Part shown: piece by piece, positions 1 through 11,246 of the stretch
How positions within the stretch are numbered: position 1 is the stretch's first letter
How the letters are laid out: every line of letters starts with the position of its first letter
NCBI GenBank assembly: GCA_037127315.1
Contig: JBBBDQ010000442.1
Span: 1,451,001-1,515,000, forward strand
Direction: 5' to 3'
DNA from: Ascarosepion bandense
Lineage: Eukaryota; Mollusca; Cephalopoda; Sepiida; Sepiidae
Length of the DNA: 64,000 nucleotides
Notes under the pieces: model-generated
What the model saw: the letters and a program-made list of their open reading frames with translations, nothing else
Databases searched by the model: none
Told to the model about the DNA's origin: nothing
Program-made: the position numbers and the translations under genes

Positions 1-486
1 ATTATTGCCACTGCCTCTTACTCTTTCTGCTTAAACAACAACTTCTTTGGTCATTCTCTGCCTCACCTGAATCCTAACCCTTGTAAATGGTGAACATTAC
101 TAAAGAAGAAAACAAGCTAATTACTAAGAAGCCTAATATTGTGGATGTTCAAAAACACTCCCCAGTCCTTCGTCAAGCCCCCTACAATTTATTGTGCAAG
201 AGCGGAATAAGTAAATAGGTTTAACAACTGATTCACGGATTTGCGCTGTTGAAGCCTTGGCGAAATCCTGGTCGTATCTCGCTTTTGTACTGGGAGGCTG
301 GTTATTGTTCGACGGGACAACAGTGTTCATTGTGGAAACAGTATTCCACAGTTGCGTTGACTATAATTCAATAGGCAGGTTTAATTTTATCGTATCGATC
401 TACGGGTCATTCACCGTCTTAAAGGATGGTAGCTATTAAATCTATCAGTCTGGGTCGGTTCATTTGTCCATCTAAATATCGATCTA
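1..486. other. No recognisable gene
   Basis: I see no gene, RNA or repeat that I can name here. Only short frames of 60-65 codons occur on both strands, without recognisable motifs. Confidence 0.5.
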
Positions 487-497
487 TGTACGTTCAA

Positions 498-558
<61 letters not shown>

Positions 559-567
559 GTTTGTGCA

Positions 568-614
<47 letters not shown>

Positions 615-620
615 TATGGT

Positions 621-659
<39 letters not shown>

Positions 660-670
660 CATTCTGTTCA

Positions 671-707
<37 letters not shown>

Positions 708-718
708 CATTATAGTTA

Positions 719-755
<37 letters not shown>

Positions 756-766
756 CATTATGGTTA

Positions 767-807
<41 letters not shown>

Positions 808-858
808 CATTATGGTTATATCTATCTATCTATCTATCTATCTATCTCATTCTGTTCA

Positions 859-901
<43 letters not shown>

Positions 902-954
902 TTCATTCTGTTCATATCTATCTATCTATCTATCTATCTATTTCATTCTGTTCA

Positions 955-1011
<57 letters not shown>

Positions 1012-1015
1012 CATT
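487..1015. repeat. (TATC)n microsatellite with periodic interruptions
   Basis: More than 500 bases of TATC/GATA tetranucleotide repeat. The array is cut at intervals by a short variant block of the type TCATTCTGTTCATA or TCATTATGGTTATA, so it is organised as runs of 6 to 15 tetranucleotides separated by a recurring spacer. The open frames that cross it, rich in the peptide ISIYLSIYL, are by-products of the repeat and not genes. Confidence 0.97.
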
Positions 1016-1117
1016 TTGCTATTGATTTCACATTAAAAACATTATCAAGACGTAAAAGAGCGCGTTCGCGCGTGTTTTTAAAAATCACCATTGCAATGGA
1101 ATGCAGATTTTATCGCA

Positions 1118-1371
1118 GTTTGTCATTGAAATTTACACATTAAAAAAGGTTGAATGTACTTGGATTAAAAGAAAAACTACAACGCCTTCTTTGATGAATT
1201 TAATCTCAAAATCAGGCAACTGATTAGAAAACGGGAAAGGATAAGTTTAAAATAAGCTGAAACAATAGTTTTGTCTTTGAAAATTACACCTTAAAAAGAT
1301 CAAAAGTACTTGGGTTAAGAAAAAAAACTACGGCACCTTCCTTGATGACTTTAATCTCAAAATCAGGCAAC
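1118..1371. repeat. Diverged direct repeat, two ~100-bp copies
   Basis: The stretch 1120-1221 recurs at 1271-1371 with the same order of features (a TTGTC(A/T)TTGAAA start and an AATCTCAAAATCAGGCAACT end). The copies are about 85% alike by eye and about 50 bases apart. No coding potential is seen and the family is not recognised. Confidence 0.8.
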
Positions 1372-1570
1372 TTCTTCTTCATGCATTGTATTACTGTAAG
1401 ACATTTGATAGCTCGTATTTTCTTGAATTCAGACCAGAACTTATAGATTTTCAAAAAATATTTCAGTGAAATTTTTCACCTTACAATTTTTTGAATAACA
1501 TTAGATTAGTTCAGAGAAAACAAGAGGGCGTCAGTTAAAACTTATACCAAATGGATGTTTAAAACAGACC

Positions 1571-2197
1571 TTCTTCTATGTGCCCTGTCCCTTCAGGACG
1601 TGGGCGATCATGGCTTTCCACGTTTCCCTATCCCTAGTGGCTCTGAGCACGCCTTCTCCTGTTACACCATACAATCATCGTTCCGTCATCCACCTGATTA
1701 GGTCCTTCAAATATGTTATCCGTTGCTTTCCCCTGTCTCTTTTCCTCTCTATCTGGCCTGTTAGTATCAGATTCTCCAAGCCCTCCTTCCTCATTGCGTG
1801 TCCCAGGAACTTCAGCTGTCTCTTCCTGATGCTCAGTATTAATTTCCTTTTTGTTTCCATCATTTCCAAGACCTCATCATTGCTCACATGCTCGATCCAT
1901 GAGATTCGCAGCATCCTTCTGTAGAACTACATTTCAGTTGCTTCAAGTTTTTCCTTGATCTTTGATGATATTGTTCAGCATTCACTGCCATATTGAAGGA
2001 CGGACAGCACGTAGCAATCCAGTACTCTCTTTCTAGTTTCTAGCGAAATTGTCCTGTTTCTTAATACTTTACTCAACTTCTGGAATGCTTCCTTCGCCAT
2101 GCCAATTCGCCTTCGGATCTCTGTATCACACTTTCCGTCTTCTGTTATAATGCTTCCCAGATATTTAGTTATACGTACAATTTTTCTCACCTTACAT
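1571..2197 (-). pseudogene. RTE-like non-LTR retrotransposon, 3' fragment
   Basis: On the minus strand two adjacent frames read as the C-terminal part of an RTE-type endonuclease/reverse transcriptase. The upstream frame holds YLGSIITEDGKCDTEIRRRI, the end-of-palm region, followed by VLQYGSEC. The downstream frame holds MLRISWIEHVSNDEVL and RKRQLKFLGHAMRKEGLENL. A stop and frame change separates them near 1930. The 3' end lies at 1571 and abuts a short TTC run, as expected of RTE elements, which end in a microsatellite-like tail. The 5' part (endonuclease and catalytic RT motifs) is missing, and a plus-strand LINE fragment adjoins the truncation point. It is a dead, 5'-truncated copy. Confidence 0.85.
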
Positions 2198-2700
2198 ATT
2201 TATCAGTCTACCATTCGTCCATGCTTAGAATATTGTCGTCAAATGCAGTCTGGCATATATTTAAAGATCTTTGATAAAACCCAGAAAGAATCTTCAATTT
2301 AATTGGTCCTGACCTGGCATTTCAGCTTTAGCCCCTTTCCAACCATCTTAACGTAGCTTCTCTGTGACTTTGCTATAAAGACTTTCATGGTAATTATTCT
2401 GATGAACTTTCCACTATAGTACCTAGAATTGATGAATTTAAGCGCAGTACTTGATTGTCGGAAAGGTCTCATCATTTTACAGTTGAAATAGCTAAATATA
2501 ACCGTAAGTTCTATGCTAACATTTTCTTCCTTCGTACTTCTCGCTTGTGGAAATATCTTTCGTTTTCTTAATTTCTGTTCTTTTATTAGCCTTGCACCTC
2601 AATAATGTTTTATTTTTTCTCCTATTATTTTACACTCAGTAACCCGCCTTCGTCTTAGTGGCTTTGTTGCCTTACTTGCGGTGAAATGATTTTATCAAAA
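2198..2700 (+). pseudogene. Jockey/CR1/L2-like LINE, RT C-terminus and 3' tail
   Basis: Plus-strand translation gives YQSTIRPCLEYC followed by a region matching the C-terminal signature of jockey/CR1/L2-type RTs, with conserved LxSLxxxRxxxSLxLxYKxFHG spacing around 2310-2400. It is broken by stops and frameshifts. The 3' end (2640-2690) carries the recurring LINE tail with GTGGC, CCTTACTTGC, GGTGAAATGATT, the same tail seen at 3770-3815, 33,390, 38,790, 40,822, 46,811 and 56,462. 5'-truncated and degenerate. Confidence 0.75.
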
Positions 2701-2785
2701 ATGTCGGAATAAAAAATATAAATACTATTACTTATGTCCCATAATAATTGCTCAATTTCAGGTATGAAAAGTGTCTTCGTTAATA

Positions 2786-3302
2786 TCTAAACTTATTTAT
2801 AAATGGAACTTTGTCTGTGTGTGTATGTGTGTGTGTGTGTGTGTGTCCGTTACCTATAGACTCCGAAACAGCTGAACCGATTTTCTTGAAAATTTACACT
2901 ATAAGCGTCTGCGAGTGTTCTCAGCTAGGTCTTGTGTCGAGGTACTCCCGATAAATATCGAAAATCGATAATCGAAAAAATCGGGTTATAGAAGGAGTGG
3001 TCCGATTTTAATCAAATTTGATACAATCATAGACAAAGACATAAGAAACGATATTCAGAAGTTTCAAGATTGCAGTTATTACAATAGTTCAGACAATCGA
3101 TAATATATATACATATATAAGGCAAGATGTTTGTGTGTGTGTCAGTTTATCTGTCTGTATGTCCTTTATACAAATCCACAATTTTTATCCGATTCTCACC
3201 AAACTTCACAGAAATATTCTTTATGCTGAGTCTTAGCTCCAGGATCATGGATTAGTTTTAAAGCTTTCATTACACCCAAGCAACGCCGGGCTATACTGCT
3301 AG
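2786..3302 (+). mobile_element. Non-autonomous Helitron-like element
   Basis: The element starts with TCTAAAC just after an A and ends with a GC-rich imperfect hairpin (CCCAAGCAACGCCGGG) about 10 bases before a terminal CTAG followed by T. A|TC...CTAG|T with a subterminal hairpin is the terminal signature of Helitrons. A second copy in the opposite orientation at 46,100-47,038 has the same two ends, which fixes the boundaries. There is no coding capacity. Internally it carries two GT-rich stretches (2815-2847 and 3131-3142) and a palindromic TATCGAAAATCGATA block. No target duplication is expected or seen. Confidence 0.7.
2813..2847. repeat. (GT)n microsatellite
   Basis: An imperfect GT run inside the Helitron-like element. 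The reverse-complement position in the other copy (46,772-46,806) carries a CA run too, so the run is a fixed part of the element. Confidence 0.9.
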
Positions 3303-3313
3303 TGAGACATAAT

Positions 3314-3815
3314 TAATTGGAGTAGATAAACTAAACTATCGCCCGGTTCACACTCCACCCACATCTATTGAACGGGTGAAGAGGCTCATCCTTTGTTTCC
3401 TGTTTAGGATGCGGTTTCCGGTTTTCTCTTTTCTAATCTTTTCACTCTTTTCTTTTTTCTTTTTTTTTTCAGTTGGAGTAGATAGACTAAACTATCGCCC
3501 GGTTCACACTCCACCCACGTCTATTGAACAGGTGAAGAGGCTCATCCTTTGTTTCCTGTTTAGGATGCGGTTTCCGGTTTTCTCTTTTCTAATCTTTTCA
3601 CTCTTTTCTTTTTTTTTTTTTCAATTGGAGTAGATAGACTAAACTATCGCCCGGTTCACACTCCACCCACGTCTATTGAACAGGTGAAGAGGCTCATCCT
3701 TTGTTTCCTGTTTAGGATGCGGTTTCTGGTTTTCTCTTTTCCAATCTTTTCACTCTTACGTAGCCCCCTGCACATCAGTGGCGTTACCGCCTTGCTCGGG
3801 GTGATATGATTTTTA
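3314..3815 (+). repeat. Triplicated LINE 3'-tail fragment
   Basis: Three head-to-tail copies of a ~150-bp segment start at about 3318, 3472 and 3625. Each opens with TTGGAGTAGATA(A/G)ACTAAAC, and the first two end in a T-rich block. Only the last copy runs on into the LINE terminus (GCACATCAGTGGCGTTACCG, then GGTGATATGATT and an A-rich tail). The same module is inserted on the minus strand at 46,807-47,011. A short frame across it (RLILCFLFRMRFPVFSF) is a by-product. Confidence 0.85.
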
Positions 3816-3850
3816 AAAAAATAATTACAAATATTTTTTAAACTAACAAA

Positions 3851-4720
3851 ATTATTCTTCTATGTGCCGTGTGCCTTTAGGACGTAGGCGATCATAGTCC
3901 TTCACATATTTCTATCCCTTGTAGCTCTTAATATCACTTCCCTTGTTACTTCTTCCAGAAACAACTGCTTTTCTAACAATTTGCTTAAGCCTATCAAGTA
4001 AGTCACGCGTTGCTTTCTCTTTCCCTCTATCTGACTATCAGCTTCTCTAAGTCCCTTTTCCTCATAAATAACAGAAACTTTAGATGTATTTTCCTGATGT
4101 TAAGTATCAGTTTGCTTTTCATTTCCATCCTCTCCAAATCCTCATCGTTGCTCTTAGTTTTGATTTATATCCTCAGCATCCTTCTGTAGAACTACATTTC
4201 GTTGCTTCAGGTATTTTCTTCATTTTTGATGAGATTGTTGCTGCCATATTGAAAGACAAATATCACATAACAATCCAGTATTCTTATATTTGTTTCCAGC
4301 AAAATTTTCCTCTCTCTCTCTCAATACTCTACTTAGCCTTTTAAATGCATCGTGACCATACCAATACGCTTTCGGATCTCAGTGTTGCACTTTCTGTCCT
4401 CTGTTAAAACACTTCCCAATAATTAAATATCTGTACATTTTTTATTTTAGTATTCCTCTCCTGTAGGTGGCATTTTGGGCTCCTTCTTTTACCGATGAGC
4501 ATGTATTCAGTTTTGTTTTTTGTTTTTTGTTTTTGTTTTTTTTTGTTTTTATTTTTCAGTTTATATGCAGTCCCTTCTTTCCGCTTTCTCCAGCTATCTT
4601 TTGCATAGGTCTGCTAATTTTCGTTCCGTGTCTGCTATCAGTACTGTGTCATCTACAGATCATACACTGATTGCGGCCGTTAATGAATCTCCTTTGAATA
4701 ACTGTTATTGTTAAATTTAC
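3851..4720 (-). pseudogene. RTE-like element, highly decayed 3' fragment
   Basis: The minus strand carries the RTE tail signature seen at 1571 and 6371: a TTCTTC run, then TATGTGCC and the GACGTAGGCGATCAT block. Segments matching the same C-terminal coding region follow as far as about 4440, but with many indels. The part beyond 4440 (GCATTTTGGGCTCCTTC, GTATCAGTACTGTGTCATC) looks like a more upstream RT portion on the same strand. No frame remains open. Confidence 0.6.
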
Positions 4721-6370
4721 TGCATGTATCTCTATTCATTTTCGATACCTATTTTTTAAATTGAATTTTTAAAATAAAATAATTTTTCTTGAAACTTTTA
4801 TTTTAGCTTTTATTTGAAGCGAAATATTTTTGTATATTTGAAACAATAATTATAATGATTGAAATCTAAAATTTTTCAATTTTTCAGCCATTTTTGAGCG
4901 ATCAACACATTTGTAAACAAAAGTTAATTCTCGGTTTAAAAAAACTTTCAAAAAACATTATACAAGTTATCTTTGAAAAATTAGCAAAATTAAAGTTAAA
5001 TTGATCTGATTTATACAAGTATTACTTGTTTATAGAATGAAATTTTGAATAAAACTATTTCTTAATCATGGAGCGTTGATCTTTATGACCTTTGCCGTTG
5101 AGGTAGGGACGGTCAGCCATGTCTGGTACAAGGCCACTTCACAAACATAGCCGACACTTCCTAAAACTTAGGTTTATCCGTAATCATCAGAAGGTTGAAC
5201 GTTGGAAATGATAAATCTATTTCGTTTGTATGTGAAAGTAGAATTTTATTAACAGAACAGAATAACATCAGTTTGTAGAAGTTAAATGTGCAAAGAGAAA
5301 ATGTTCGTAGTTAAGTGAGTCCAGAGTTCTATTTGTAAGTATCGAATATATTTATGCAGAATTAACAGAGTACTCATAAAGTTTTTGTTCCTTTCCTTTT
5401 TTATGGCCGGTGAGAAAGTGAAAAGGAAAGTAAAGCAATAAAGAAAATTCTACTTATTGTGACATTAATTTTTAGGAGTCATTTAAAGTATCTTATTGTT
5501 GTTGTTGTCTTCTTTGCTGCGAGAATGGTGAAGATGAAGAAGAGATGAAGGAAAATAACATTCGAGAAGTAGAAGGAGAATGAATGTTTGACAGGACCTT
5601 ATGCCCGGGTCAGTGGCTTGAATTTTTGTCCCATTTTGCAGTGTCGTCTCTAATTTCTGCTTCCATCTTACTGACTGATTCTTCTTTCTTTCTTTCTATT
5701 ACAGCGATTCACTTTTTCACATAGACTTGTTAACTTTTCTCTCAGTTTTGCAAATCGCTTCCTTTCATTGGTTAGAAAATTGATTTAACATAAGCTCGCG
5801 AAATTTGGCTTCGTCTTTTTCTTTCAGTATGGGGTTAATTATTCTATTTGCTAAAAATTAGTATTTCACACGTAATTGTGAATTTTTGTAAAAGTGAAAA
5901 AGCGAAGAGAGTTGCTTTTAATCCCGTATTCCCCACACCGTAAGTGATAGATGTGTGATGACAGCCAGATGTTGGTATAAGCTAAATATGGTTGACAATA
6001 ATTGACATAATTGTCCAAATTTTTCTTGTAAGGGAAAGAAACCGTGAAATACATGACCTTTTAAGGTAAGGTAAAAATACCATACTAAGAAAATCTTCAA
6101 ATGCACAAAAAAGAAAATTAAAAATTATTTTAAAAATACGATGGCTCGACGATTTGTATTAAACTTTTCAATTTTCCATTAGTAAATATTAGTAAATAAA
6201 TTAATAACCTAACCGCCACAAGGCTTTGTAGATTTTTTTAAGTTTTTAAATGTTGTAAATTATTATAATTAAAAAAAGAAAAAAATTAAAACAATTCTTT
6301 TAAAATTCCATTATTTATTGAATTTTTTTTTACGGTCCATAATGTCCTTAATATAAATTGTTTATAAAAA
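4721..6370. other. No recognisable feature
   Basis: AT-rich sequence without a gene, RNA or repeat that I can name. Short minus-strand frames at 5866-6106 show no motifs. Confidence 0.45.
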
Positions 6371-6379
6371 TAATCAAAA

Positions 6380-6410
<31 letters not shown>

Positions 6411-6838
6411 CTTCTATGTGCCCTGTCCCTTCAGGACGTAGGCGATCATGGATTTCCACGTCTCCCTATCCCTTGTGGCTCTTAGTATGTTTGCTCCTGT
6501 TGCTCCTGGCAACCCCCGTTCCGTCATCCACCTGATCAGGCCCTGCAAATATGTTATCCGCTGCCTTCATCTGTCTCTCCTTCCTTCTATCTGTCCAGTC
6601 AGTATCAGGTTCTCCAGGCTCTCTTTCCTCATTGCATGTCCCAGGAACTTCAGTTGTCTCTTCCTGATGCTCAGCATCAATTTCCTTTTTGTTGCCATTC
6701 TTTCCAACATCTCATCGTTACTTGTATGCTCAGTCCACGATATCCGTAGCATCCTTCTGTAGAACCACATTTCGGCCGCTTCCAGTTTTGTCCTCATTTT
6801 CGATGGTATTGTCCAGATCTGATTTAATAACGTCATAG
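6371..6838 (-). pseudogene. RTE-like element, 3' fragment with (GAA)n tail
   Basis: The minus-strand frame reads IPSKMRTKLEAAEMWFYRRM, then LRISWTEHTSNDEMLERM and RKRQLKFLGHAMRKESLENL, the same RTE C-terminus as at 1571-2197. In element orientation the 3' end is a (GAA)n run of about 36 bases (6380-6415 on the plus strand as TTC). That simple-repeat tail instead of poly(A) is typical of the RTE clade. Truncated 5' at about 6838. Confidence 0.85.
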
Positions 6839-7330
6839 TTTTATTGCACTTTTATTTTAGTACTGGGATCAGATTTTCAGAAAAACGGACAATTTTAGAA
6901 AAAGAAAATAGACTATTTATATTCAACAATAAGTCCTGCGTTCGACTGATGCAATAAATTTTCGCTACAAAATTTAATTTTTAGAATTTTATGTATTTAT
7001 GTAGAAGAGGGTGGGTAACAGATGTAAAATTTATATATTTTTACCAAGAATTTCTTAAAATAATAACTTCAAAAATGATTTTATTCATTTGTGAATAAGT
7101 CCTGAAAGGTTCATTAAAATCCAACAATTATTTGATTTTTGCAAGAATTTTCAAATTAATATGTTTTTCACCAGAAAAAAAAAACTGAGTTACGTAATAT
7201 TACATTATATATTGTAAAATCTGGTAATGATTCATTCACCCGAAAACCAAAACAAAATTTTTACTAAAATTTAGAACGTGTTTTTTTAAACGATTAAAAA
7301 AATACTTTGATCTTTCCTCTTAATAATAGC
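6839..7330. other. No recognisable feature
   Basis: AT-rich sequence with short homopolymer runs. I see no coding signature or repeat between the RTE fragment and the foldback element. Confidence 0.45.
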
Positions 7331-8000
7331 ATAAACATTTTGGAAAATTTTCGTTTTAGGTTCCGAAGGCTTTTCCCACATCAAATTTATCCAAAATAGC
7401 ATTATTTCTGTGCAAATGTATATGCTGAACTCAAATCAACAATTAGTTATTGAAGAAATGTACCTTTTTTGCTTTGAAAGTCCATAAAAAAAACGAACTA
7501 TATCTCGCACTTTTTCTCTTCCGTAATTCTCACGAAGTCATGTAATTAACTGCAGAATGACGTTCTATGTAGGCAGTAATTTTGTTTGAAATTTTGGTCA
7601 ATTTTCTTCCTTTACTAAAATTTCCGGCGATGTTCTTCCGCTAATGAAAGTAATAAGCGTAGAAATACAATAGCGCATTGCTTTCATTCCCGGAAGTACA
7701 TAGCCGGAAGTATCACTAAATGAAGAAAAATCGCCAAAAATTCTGCGAAAATTTGTTTACATGCGCAGTATGTCATCTGCAGTTTATTACATGACTTCGT
7801 GAGAGTTACGGGAGAGAAAAATTGCAAGATATAGTTCGTTTTTTTATGGACATTTAGATAAAAAAGGTAAGTTTCTTCAATAACTAACAGTTGATTTGAG
7901 TTCAGCATATACATTTGCAGAGAGATAATGCTATTTTGGATAAATTTGAAGGGGGGAAAGCGAATTAAAACGAAAATGTACCAACATTTTGATGGGAATG
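7331..8000. mobile_element. Foldback element with ~320-bp inverted arms
   Basis: The sequence 7331-7655 is the reverse complement of about 7680-8000 at high identity over almost the whole length. Matching landmarks include ATCAAATTTATCCAAAATAG (left) against its complement near 7938-7957, and TCACGAAGTCATGTAATTAA against its complement near 7785-7804. Only about 25 bases separate the arms. A 76-codon minus-strand frame lies wholly in the right arm. There is no transposase. This is the structure of a foldback element or very long-TIR MITE. Superfamily unknown. Confidence 0.85.
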
Positions 8001-8900
8001 TCCGTTTTTATTACGTATAGTGCCTTTTTTTCTTCATACTATGCCGTTTTTTTTCATCGAATTATTGCAGGTATCTAATTTAGTGTAAGAAATCTATACG
8101 CAGTTGCAGCAACTCTTTATAAGATAATTCGCCATATGTCGTATGAATCATTTTATTTCACACTTCAACTCGACAATTTTAAAACCTAGATTCTATTCTC
8201 AGGGACATACAGTCGAACTTAGAGTTTTCAAAAGCGCTCGTGTCAAGCTATTGCCTTTTTTTTTGTTTTCTTTCGTCTACTTTTTCTTCTCATGAAATGA
8301 CTTAAAACCAGTGACATTTTATAAATCAAAACACTTAATTCCACCATTTTAAATCGGATTTTTGCTTTCGCTTTTTAAACAGCTAAAATAATTTTCTTCC
8401 TTAAAATAAAAGAGAACCGAAATAGCCCCATCAGCCATTTCTGGCAGGTTTATGAATAAACTTCAAGAACCTCGATTTGATGTTTAAAAATTTGTAAGCA
8501 CGTTTTATTAATCGGCATTTATTTATTTTTCAATGTCTGTGAGTGGAGTGTCATTTGTCTGTGTCTACGATTAAATAGCACTCAATGAGAATTTCATTTT
8601 GCCCGGTTTCAATGGCAGTAATAAGTTGAATATAACATCTCTTCAAGTTTTCTTTACGACTTTACAAAAAAAAAAATGAATAGTAGAATAAAAAAATAAA
8701 AGAAAAACATTCCTTCTTTTTCTTTCTTTCTTTTTTCTTTTTTCTTTCTTTTTTTTAAGTAATTTAATTTTTATAACTAATCTTAAATTTTTTACGAATT
8801 AATGTTTTTTTAATTTAAAATATTCTTTTTTTAAATTTTATTGTTTTTTTTTTATTTTGCTTTATGTTATGAATTTTTTCTTTTCTTTTAGTTTTTTTAA
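8001..8900. other. No gene; T-rich sequence
   Basis: Low-complexity T-rich DNA with scattered TTTTC runs. Nothing recognisable as a gene or as one of the repeat families of the window. Confidence 0.45.
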
Positions 8901-8916
8901 TGCCCGAGCTGATTAA

Positions 8917-9030
8917 ATATTTTTCTTTCTTTCTTTCTTTCTTTCTTTTTGTCTGTTTTGTTTTCTTTCTTTCTTTCTTTTTTTATCTGTCTGTTTTGTT
9001 TCCTTTCTTTCTTTCTTTCTTTCTTTCTTT
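8917..9030. repeat. (CTTT)n microsatellite
   Basis: Three CTTT/TTTC runs separated by TGTCTGTTTTGTTT-type spacers. The Phe/Leu/Ser-rich frame over it is an artefact. Confidence 0.95.
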
Positions 9031-9270
9031 CAAACTTCTTTCGTATTTTTCTATTTCTGTCTTCTAGTTTATTTCCAATCCTTTTCCTTCGTTCCTTCCT
9101 TCCTTTTCAATATTATGAATTCTTCGTTACTGCCCTATTTTTTAACACATCGATCGTTTAGTCGTGTGTCAAGCAAGGCAAAACACTTTATTCCATTCAC
9201 GCGAAACATAACAAGAAAAAATCTGCTGTACATCTTTTTGTGAAAGCTACCAGCTTTGCTCGAAAAAGCC

Positions 9271-9304
<34 letters not shown>
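9271..9304. repeat. (CA)n microsatellite
   Basis: A near-perfect run of about 17 CA dinucleotides followed by GAGAGTG. Confidence 0.95.
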
Positions 9305-9307
<3 letters not shown>

Positions 9308-9709
9308 AGTGTTAGTCCCTAACTCACAAGGTACTTACTCTTTAAATAACAATAAATGAGATGAAGATATATATATATTTTTATATATCAAGGACAGTAT
9401 TGGGGAATCGTATGACAAAGTCGAAAATTTTTACTAGTAACTCGTTTCGTCCTTTAGGACTTCATTGGACTAAATTTGCTATTTTCATACGACTACGCAT
9501 ACGCACGAAGGAGGCGTGCTCTAAATTTTCGATTTTTTTTAATATCTAGCAGAATTTATGAGAATAATTTTTTTTTCTTTCCATCACGTTTGTTAGTAGG
9601 TATACCACAGTGAAGATCTGCCAGAAATAACGAAATGTAAGAACCATGGCAAAGATTTACTGTAGATGACATTACGATGAATTACACTATATATATATAT
9701 ATATATATA

Positions 9710-10286
9710 TAGTACTGCACAAAAGTATTAGGACAAGAACTATTTTATTTTTTATGAGGCATATTGACAGAAAATAAACAATTTAATTAAAGTAATTTTA
9801 TTTGATTTGCTCAACAAATGCTTTAACAAGAAAAATACTTTTTACAAAATAAAATTAATATTTAGTATAATAGCCTTTTGCATTGATCACAGCCATCATT
9901 CTGTCAGGCATTGACATCACAAGCTTCTGCAATGTATCTAATGGTATCTCCTGCCAAGCAGCTTGTATTTGTTCTCACAGTGTGTCTTGCAAAGTAACAT
10001 TAGATTTATCAATTTTTTTATCCAAAATATCCCATAGATGTTCAATAGGATTGGGGTCAATTTAAATTCCGAAGCCTTCTTCCTGTTCCTTTTTAGTTAA
10101 ATAGTTCTTACAAATGTTTGACTTTTTACTCAGTGAAATTCAGTGAGGTTATTTAGGAAAATCAACCCTGTTCTAATACTTTTGCATACTACCATTAGTG
10201 TGCAAAAGAGTTAGGACAGGGGTGATTTTGAACTTTATGCCTCATAAAAGACAAAAAAGTTCTTGTTCTAATACTTTTACACAGTA

Positions 10287-10290
<4 letters not shown>
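9710..10290 (-). mobile_element. Tc1-like DNA transposon relic
   Basis: Terminal inverted repeats of about 50 bp: AGTACTGCACAAAAGTATTA at the left end matches the complement of the right end (...TACTTTTACACAGTACTGT), and both abut TA dinucleotide runs, consistent with TA target duplication. Between 9868 and 10,060 the minus strand encodes the C-terminus of a Tc1-family transposase: NPIEHLWDILDKKI, an in-frame stop, then WQEIP and SMPDRMMAVINAKG followed by TKY. The DDE catalytic region upstream is missing. A second, inner pair of the same terminal motif forms a palindrome at 10,158-10,229, suggesting two abutted copies. Confidence 0.88.
10158..10229. repeat. Palindrome of inner Tc1-like termini
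   Basis: AAAATCAACCCTGTTCTAAT and what follows (10,158-10,188) is mirrored by 10,198-10,229. The spacer is about 10 bases. Each arm contains the Tc1 terminal motif GTTCTAATACTTTTGC. Confidence 0.85.
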
Positions 10291-10327
<37 letters not shown>

Positions 10328-10438
10328 TGTTACGGAAATTAACGAATTTTAACGAAACTTGGTTATAAGCAACCGACAATTTGTAATGAATTATTTAATA
10401 ATGAGTATCAGTAAAAATAATGTTCAAAATAATTCATA

Positions 10439-10479
<41 letters not shown>

Positions 10480-10494
10480 TATATATATATATGA
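10291..10494. repeat. TA microsatellites
   Basis: TA runs at 10,291-10,320 and 10,440-10,494 separated by AT-rich single-copy-looking sequence. Confidence 0.9.
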
Positions 10495-10499
10495 ATAAA

Positions 10500-10640
10500 A
10501 TTTCTAAAAACATGACAATACCTATTTGTAGTAAAATTGCCAACAATACTTATATATAGTTGAATTATCAACAATACAATTTTATAGACGAATTACCAAC
10601 AATACCGATTTATACCAAAATGACCAACAGTACATTTTAT
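10500..10640. repeat. Degenerate ~33-bp minisatellite
   Basis: Four diverged units share the core AAT(T/G)(A/G)CCAACA(A/G)TAC with an AT-rich remainder. A related core recurs at 11,160-11,200. No coding sense. Confidence 0.55.
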
Positions 10641-10894
10641 CTGTAGTTAAAGGCTTACAGCAATATTTAAAATATATTTAGTTCAAGCTATAAGATTTTG
10701 TTAAAATATTTACATTTCAGCATTAAATAACCCATGAAAGTTGTTGCGTCACTAAACAAAATCAACCAAGCAAATCAAGTAATTGCTTTAAATAGCCTTA
10801 TCAGATCAAGCCTCGAATAGAAATTTTATTAATGGCGATTATCTTTTTAAAGATTTCACCCAAGCATATCTCCTATTTATCCTCTTTTGTTGGT

Positions 10895-10950
10895 TAGTTT
10901 TGTTTAGCGGCATATCAACATCTATGGGTTATTTAAAACCAAAATTTAAA
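10895..10950 (-). repeat. SINE C tail fragment
   Basis: Contains CGGCATATCAACATCTATGG and GGTTATTTAAA, the complement of the 3' tail of the SINE type described at 31,873-32,155. Only the tail is present. Confidence 0.65.
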
Positions 10951-11204
10951 TATCTTCTACGCAATTTTATCACTTCAAATACAGATTTTTATACATAATT
11001 TTACACTTTCAAAGCCGCCGTAATTTCTTTTAGGCATGTAGTTTTGTAGATAAAATGCATTGTTGCTAATTCTAAAAAATATTAACTGAAAGTTTATGAC
11101 AAAAAATACATTTTAATGATTTTTAATGTTAATTTAATTGTCATTTTTTTTATAAACGTGTATTGCTGATAATTGGACTATAGATTGCATTGTTGATAAT
11201 AGAG

Positions 11205-11205
11205 C

Positions 11206-11236
<31 letters not shown>
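11205..11236. repeat. TA microsatellite followed by (ATA)n
   Basis: A TA run merging into AATAATAATAATAA. Confidence 0.9.

Positions 11237-11246
<10 letters not shown>

Noticed and set aside
426..1143. Plus-strand frames of 74-199 codons rich in SIYL
   Set aside because: They are translations of the TATC microsatellite.
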